The notes under the pieces were generated by a model. It was not told the origin of the DNA. It saw only the letters and a program-made list of their open reading frames with translations, and did no database searches. A stretch of DNA of 64,000 bases, taken from Mangifera indica. Lineage: Eukaryota > Streptophyta > Magnoliopsida > Sapindales > Anacardiaceae. How positions within the stretch are numbered: position 1 is the first letter of the stretch; every line of letters begins with the position of its first letter. Shown in pieces: positions 59,293-64,000 of the stretch. A program made the position numbers and the translations under genes. Location: NCBI RefSeq assembly GCF_011075055.1, contig NC_058150.1, positions 5,332,001 through 5,396,000 on the forward strand, given 5' to 3'.

Positions 59293-61470
59293 GTTTCGCA
59301 TACTAAAACTTTTGTATTAGTCACGGGGATCTTGACACATGTAAAAAGAGAACGGGCAATATGTGTGATTTTAAAATTAGCCACTTTGCTGTCAGGAAGA
59401 AGGGAATATAAAATTCATGAAATGAAGTTGGTTGGATGCATGCGTGGATGTTATGGATTGGTTAGTAGCTAACTAATTTGGTCATACGTGTAAAATTCAG
59501 GTAAACCCCCTATATTCAATCGAATCACTATTCATTCTAATGAAACATCGATTTTATCAGGGTAATGCCAATATACTAATATGTGTTGATAGGGAAATTA
59601 CATCAATACAATTACGTAATTTCTTAGAAATATTGGGTGAGAAGTGTCTTGGAATTGCAATTGGAATGTGTGAAAAGATCTAACTTTTCATATTTTGTAT
59701 CATGTGGTTCTTTTTTTTAATAAAATAATAATACATTTTAAAAAATAAATTAAAGTTTTTTTTTTATTTTTCTTTTTTTATTCCACTACAATTTAATGTA
59801 ACAAATGTTTCCGATCCAAATATAAATAAAAGACTAATATTATCTCATCAAATTATAATTAACTCAGTCAAAAAAAAAATAGAAAAAATAATTTAGAATT
59901 AAATTTCAACTTGGCAAATAATAATGCAATATTATATATTAAATATCTAACTTTATGGTAAGAAAATCATTCTTATTTCAAACTTTAACGTATCCTTAAA
60001 TATCATACCCATTAACTAAATTAAAATAATCCAAACATTATATATTCAACTTTTTACTATTGAATGGACTCAACTTTTGCTCCCGATCATTCAAGTTTTC
60101 ATTCTTTAATTAAAAAGATGAAGAATGAGACAAAAACAAGTATTTCTTTTCTTATGTGTTGGGTTGGGTTGTCACTAACTCAACATATATAATATAATTT
60201 TTTTATCTTATTGTAAGCAAATAACATGTATATGAGTAAAAGATGAATTAATTTACTTTTACTGTATTGCTTAATCACTTGCAGAATCTTTAATGCTTAT
60301 GTGGCGTTGGGTTTTGTTGGTGCTTGCTACAACATAGTTTCTGAATTAGGGATTTGAAAAGTTTAGAGAAAATTACTATAAAGTATTGTTGATAGCTTGA
60401 CGCATTTATAAATTTATGTGAAGATAAATTTTAAAAATTTAAAATAATTTTTTAAATCGGTTTTATTTGAATTCGATTTGATGACTCGTTTTTGAATGTG
60501 ATCTGTCCAATTTAGTTTATCAATCTGTATTATTAATTTTATCAATATATATCACATTATACAATACATACACTGTATCAGATCAACTTTTGATACATCT
60601 TAAAACATGTATCGTATTGTACGATATGTATCACATATCTTACAATACTAATTACCATGATCAAAAGAATCTGAGTGAGCATATAAACTACTCCCTTCAC
60701 CTTTTGGAGAGAAAGCAAACAAATAAACAAGACCAAAATCAAACTCTCTTCCTCTTGATTGAACTATGTGGAAGCAAATAACAATTGAAATATGATTTTT
60801 TTTCATACTAAACAATAAAAAACAAGTAAAATGGAAATAAATTTTACAATTTAACGTGAAAAGTTCTTCGATGTGAAGAGTAAAATTATGACACATTGCA
60901 GAAAAAAACTAATTCACTATATCCAAAATAATGGTATACATACACACAGAGACAGTTTTGTTATGCTGAAATTTATTTTCTCTTATCCTAACTCATGAAG
61001 ATAACGGGCTGGACTTTTCATATAAAACAAATTTGGTTCTCCAGGTAAGAAAGGCCCAAAAGCCTGACAACACCTTCATTTCTTAACCTGAATATTACCT
61101 TTTATGTATCAAGCCTTTTTTCTCTGGGTTTGTACCATGGTTCTCCTTGTTTTCTTAGTAGCTTTGTTCTGCTTCCTTTTGCTGATTACTCTCCTAGATT
61201 CTTTTGGCAGGTGGTTTCTCTATAGAGATCATTGACCTCTCAAGCTTTAGGGATTTTAGCTCAGTCATTCAAGGGGATCTTGAAAATATTCGTGCCTATT
61301 TCAGATCTTTGTAACTAGTGCTAATATGGTTTAAGATTCAGTTATATAAGCTTAAAGTGAGCTGCATTGTTTCGAGTTGATGTTTTTACTTGTATTTAAC
61401 ACTTTGATTATGTTATAATGGATTATTTACGTAATAATTGAATATAACTAACATGTTTTATAAACGATTA
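59293..61470. other. Intergenic, no firm gene
   Basis: Mostly AT-rich. The stretch 61040-61330 has more balanced composition and a 32-codon hydrophobic frame at 61137-61235 (MVLLVFLVALFCFLLLITLL and on to a basic end), reported as a finding only. Confidence 0.4.
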
Positions 61471-61640
61471 TAATAAAATTATGTGTATCTATTTTAGATA
61501 TGTAAATATATAATACTTATATGTGTTATTATATGATTGTATAAATTTAAATTAATGATAAAATAATACTCAATTATATGATAACAAATATAAATGTGTA
61601 TATATTTTTATACCTAAAATGAATAAATATAGTATTGCTC
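61471..61640. mobile_element. MITE of the 171-bp family (170 bp)
   Basis: Begins TAATAAAATTATGTGTATC and ends ATATAGTATTGCTC. Length and motif order fit the family; no clean flanking duplication. Confidence 0.65.
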
Positions 61641-61753
61641 AATTATATATCATGCTTTCGTGTACCACTTAACATTTTGAAAAATCAAGCATTTTATTGT
61701 TACAGCATAATCGTTGAAAGATTGTGTCATGGTAGAATCATTTGTGCATAATA

Positions 61754-62740
61754 GGGAGAAGGACTATTTCCCACCCAACTTTTGATGCGTTCTCAAAATG
61801 CCACACACGCCAGATGAAAATCCAGTTTTCCCACCCATGAGCTGTTAATTTGGATGGTTTCTGTTTGCATAAGGATAAAATGTCCATTTTACCCTTATTA
61901 GATGAAATGACAAAAATACCCCTCTGCAAAATTCATCCTAAAATTGATGTGAGGTTTTCCTTCACCCCCCTTAGGTTTTAGAAACTAACATTTCACCTTA
62001 CCTAAAGTTTTTAAACTTTGAAAACTAACATTTTCACCCCCAAACCTAGGGTTTCCAAATTTTTCAAAAAAACAGCCGCCCCCCATAACTTTCAAAACTA
62101 GCAGTTTCACCCCCATTCTTCAACTTCATCTCCCGACGTCGTCTCCGGCATAGTCACTTGCCTCCTCCTTCTCCTGGTGCGACGGCGGTGGTGGCCGAAG
62201 AAGGAAGAGACAAAGATCTCCTTCTCCTGGTGCACGGTGCGACGAAGAGACAGAGATCTCTTCGTCGCACCACCGTGCGACGAAGAGGTCTCTCTTCGTC
62301 GTTCCACCTAGACGACAAAGGACGACTCTTCGTCGCTCGTCGCGTTGTCCTTCGTCTGTTCTTTCAGATCTGGACGATGCTTCGTCGTCCAGATCTGGGC
62401 GACGAAGGGTCGTCCTTCGTCGTCCTTTGTAGTCAGACATCTCCCATTGATCGATTGCAGCGGCCATCGGTGGTGGCCAGAGAAGGAAGCAAAACCCTAG
62501 GGGGTGAAATTAAAGTTTTCAAACTTTGAGGATGGGTTATTTACTTTTTGAAACCTGAAGGGGGAAATGGTAAAATTTTAAAGTTTTAATGTTTTAAATA
62601 GTAAATGACGATTTTGCCGCTGTTCCTAACTGAAAAAATGGACGGCAGTTTGGTCATGGGTGGGAAAACTGGATTTTCATCTGGCGTGGATGACATCTTG
62701 AAAACGCATCAAAAGTTGGGTGGGAAATAGTCCTTCTCCC
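61754..62740. mobile_element. Mutator-like element, 987 bp, well preserved
   Basis: Terminal inverted repeats of about 90 bp: both ends read inward GGGAGAAGGACTATTTCCCA and continue nearly identical through the phrase GCCAGATGAAAATCC. Flanks GTGCATAATA (61744-61753) and GTACATAATA (62741-62750) match at 9 of 10. The interior 62140-62480 is GC-rich with many CTTCGTCG / CGACGAAG motifs and overlapping frames on both strands that look like repeat by-products. Confidence 0.88.
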
Positions 62741-62750
62741 GTACATAATA

Positions 62751-63176
62751 AGATTTATACTTGTTTCCTAAACCTAATAACCATAAAAACCGACCCGAAT
62801 TGGCCAGCCAAAATGGTCGGATCATAACCCACTAAGAAAACGAAAATGATTTGCTAAAAGCCATTTTAGGAGTTAGACTAAACTACGTAAAAACTTAGGT
62901 TTGGCCTGGTTGCTAATGTTAACCAAAAACATTTTCAATTTTTTAAAGTAAAAATTTAATTTAGAATATACATACCATCAAACTAAATTTATTTTTATGG
63001 TAAAATAATTTATATTATATATTTAATAATTAATTATACAAAATTATTTTAATTTTTATTTAAAATAATTAATTAGTCCAAGTACTAATTAAACCGAGCC
63101 ACCCTGTTCTCGCCATGTCCATCTCTGGTCCCTTGCATAAAACACAAAACAAAACAACCAATGTTTCATACTTAAT
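62751..63176. other. AT-rich spacer, no gene seen
   Basis: Short stretch between two mobile elements. No coding frame or repeat boundary. Confidence 0.4.
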
Positions 63177-63326
63177 TAATAAAAACTATGTATATAATTT
63201 TTTATGTACAAATAATGATTTGTCTTCTTATGATCGAATATTAATTTTAGTTTTAATTTTTAATTATCTAATTATAAAATGACACATTGTTATTTATACA
63301 CAAAAATTATATATATAACATTACTC
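63177..63326. mobile_element. Probable member of the 171-bp MITE family (150 bp)
   Basis: Begins TAATAAAAACTATGTATA and ends TATATAACATTACTC. Diverged inside, no clear duplication. Confidence 0.5.
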
Positions 63327-63496
63327 ATATTTATTTATCACAGACTATTACACTTTTTTATTAATTTAATATCATCATTATTTATCACAGACTTGAACGA
63401 TTCCACCACAAACCACGCTTGAACATGAACTTAATATTTGTAGTTCCGTCATTAGTATCCAAAAGAGCTTCCAAATACTGCAACTCAACCCCCAGC

Positions 63497-63932
63497 TTAA
63501 ACCCTGCAATAAGGCAATAGAACATTAGTTAGATTTTGCTTCAGTAGAAGAGAGATGGTTCGTTTATTTCTAAATTATTTACATGGAACAGTCCATGTTT
63601 TCGGAAATGGGAAAACTGAGATGTGTATCGCATTGGTTTGGAAGCTGCTGAATTCGAGAAAACTGCAATGGAGGCTGCATTCCCCTCACCATGCCCTCAA
63701 TGCAACTGCACAACAGCCTCACATTCCCCTCGCCCCGTTTTGCAATTTTATTTAGTTTGTTGATGTGGTTGCAGCACTTAGTTGATGGTTTATAATACAA
63801 ACCGGTGAGAAACTCCAAGCAATAAGGGATGGATACAAAAGCCATCTCACATGGTGGCTCAGCCATGGCAGATTCAGAAACCAAAAGGAGGAAGAGTGTT
63901 AAAAACCAAGCAACATTATTATGGCGACCCAT
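63497..63932 (-). CDS. Non-specific lipid transfer protein
   Basis: Exon 1 is 63583-63932 and exon 2 is 63497-63503, giving 118 aa. nsLTPs are small secreted proteins that carry lipids in the cell wall and cuticle. The signal peptide MGRHNNVAWFLTLFLLLVSE ends near AMA (residue 24 or so). The mature part has the eight-cysteine pattern C...C...CC...CxC...C...C (PPCEM, IPYCLEF, TKCCNH, LLCSCIE, PNQCDT, MDCS). An intron just before the stop is usual for this family: donor after TCCAT, then acceptor tattgcag and GGTTTAA. Read through without splicing, the frame stops at once and the protein is one residue shorter. The cysteine spacing is normal; basic residues are few. Confidence 0.85.
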
Positions 63933-64000
63933 TAACTGGTAAGTAACCGCTAAATGACCGTGAAGTTGGTGCTTGTAATATTGTGAAGGAGAGGGTACAT

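Noticed and set aside
62107..62529. Frames over 110 codons on both strands
   Set aside because: They arise from the CTTCGTCG-type repeat inside a mobile element and are arginine/serine-rich by composition.
63385..63503. Minus-strand frame after the LTP acceptor (GFKLGVELQYLEALLDTNDG and on)
   Set aside because: In the frame set by splicing from the LTP exon, TAA comes at once, so this is most likely 3' UTR. No upstream exon in that frame was found.

Overview
The window is nuclear DNA of a flowering plant, most likely a eudicot. Genes carry short GT-AG introns, intergenic DNA is very AT-rich and full of transposon debris, and all recognisable proteins are plant families. I cannot name the species. 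No tRNA, rRNA or CRISPR array was seen.

Region 1 (1-21.6 kb) is a tandem cluster of tyrosine aminotransferase (TAT)-like genes on the + strand. Copy A is cut by the window start (exons 5-7 only). Copies B (1774-4893, 419 aa), C (10526-13266, 423 aa) and D (18244-21583, 429 aa) each have seven exons and an unbroken reading frame once spliced. A and B are recent duplicates whose introns still align. A second copy of the B promoter lies after B with no gene behind it and is split by a Mutator-like element (5539-7056), so the cluster once had, or began to make, a further unit. Copy D has a plastid atpE/atpB fragment ending about 45 bp before its ATG, and its second intron uses a GC donor.

Region 2 (21.6-30 kb) is transposon territory: a 171-bp MITE family, a solo LTR (22869-23440), a gypsy gag relic, and a 4.28-kb Mutator-like element (24955-29235) with a perfect 9-bp target duplication. 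Its arms are inverted arrays of a 118/119-bp repeat.

Region 3 (30-64 kb) holds scattered genes: an EAR-type ERF repressor (30412-31077, +), a pseudogene of the P4-ATPase ALA2 that has lost its catalytic middle (about 38.7-44.8 kb, +), an arginine-rich tandem CCCH zinc finger gene (48786-49922, -), a clade-F-like PP2C phosphatase (55388-57239, -) and a non-specific lipid transfer protein (63497-63932, -). Between them are solo LTRs, copia and gypsy relics, and five related Mutator-like elements of 0.7-1 kb with GGCCAAAAG-type or GGGAGAAGG-type ends.

The TAT paralogues would share one reaction (PLP-dependent transfer of the amino group of tyrosine or a related aromatic amino acid). The remaining genes are ordinary regulatory or secretory genes with no evident pathway link to the cluster.
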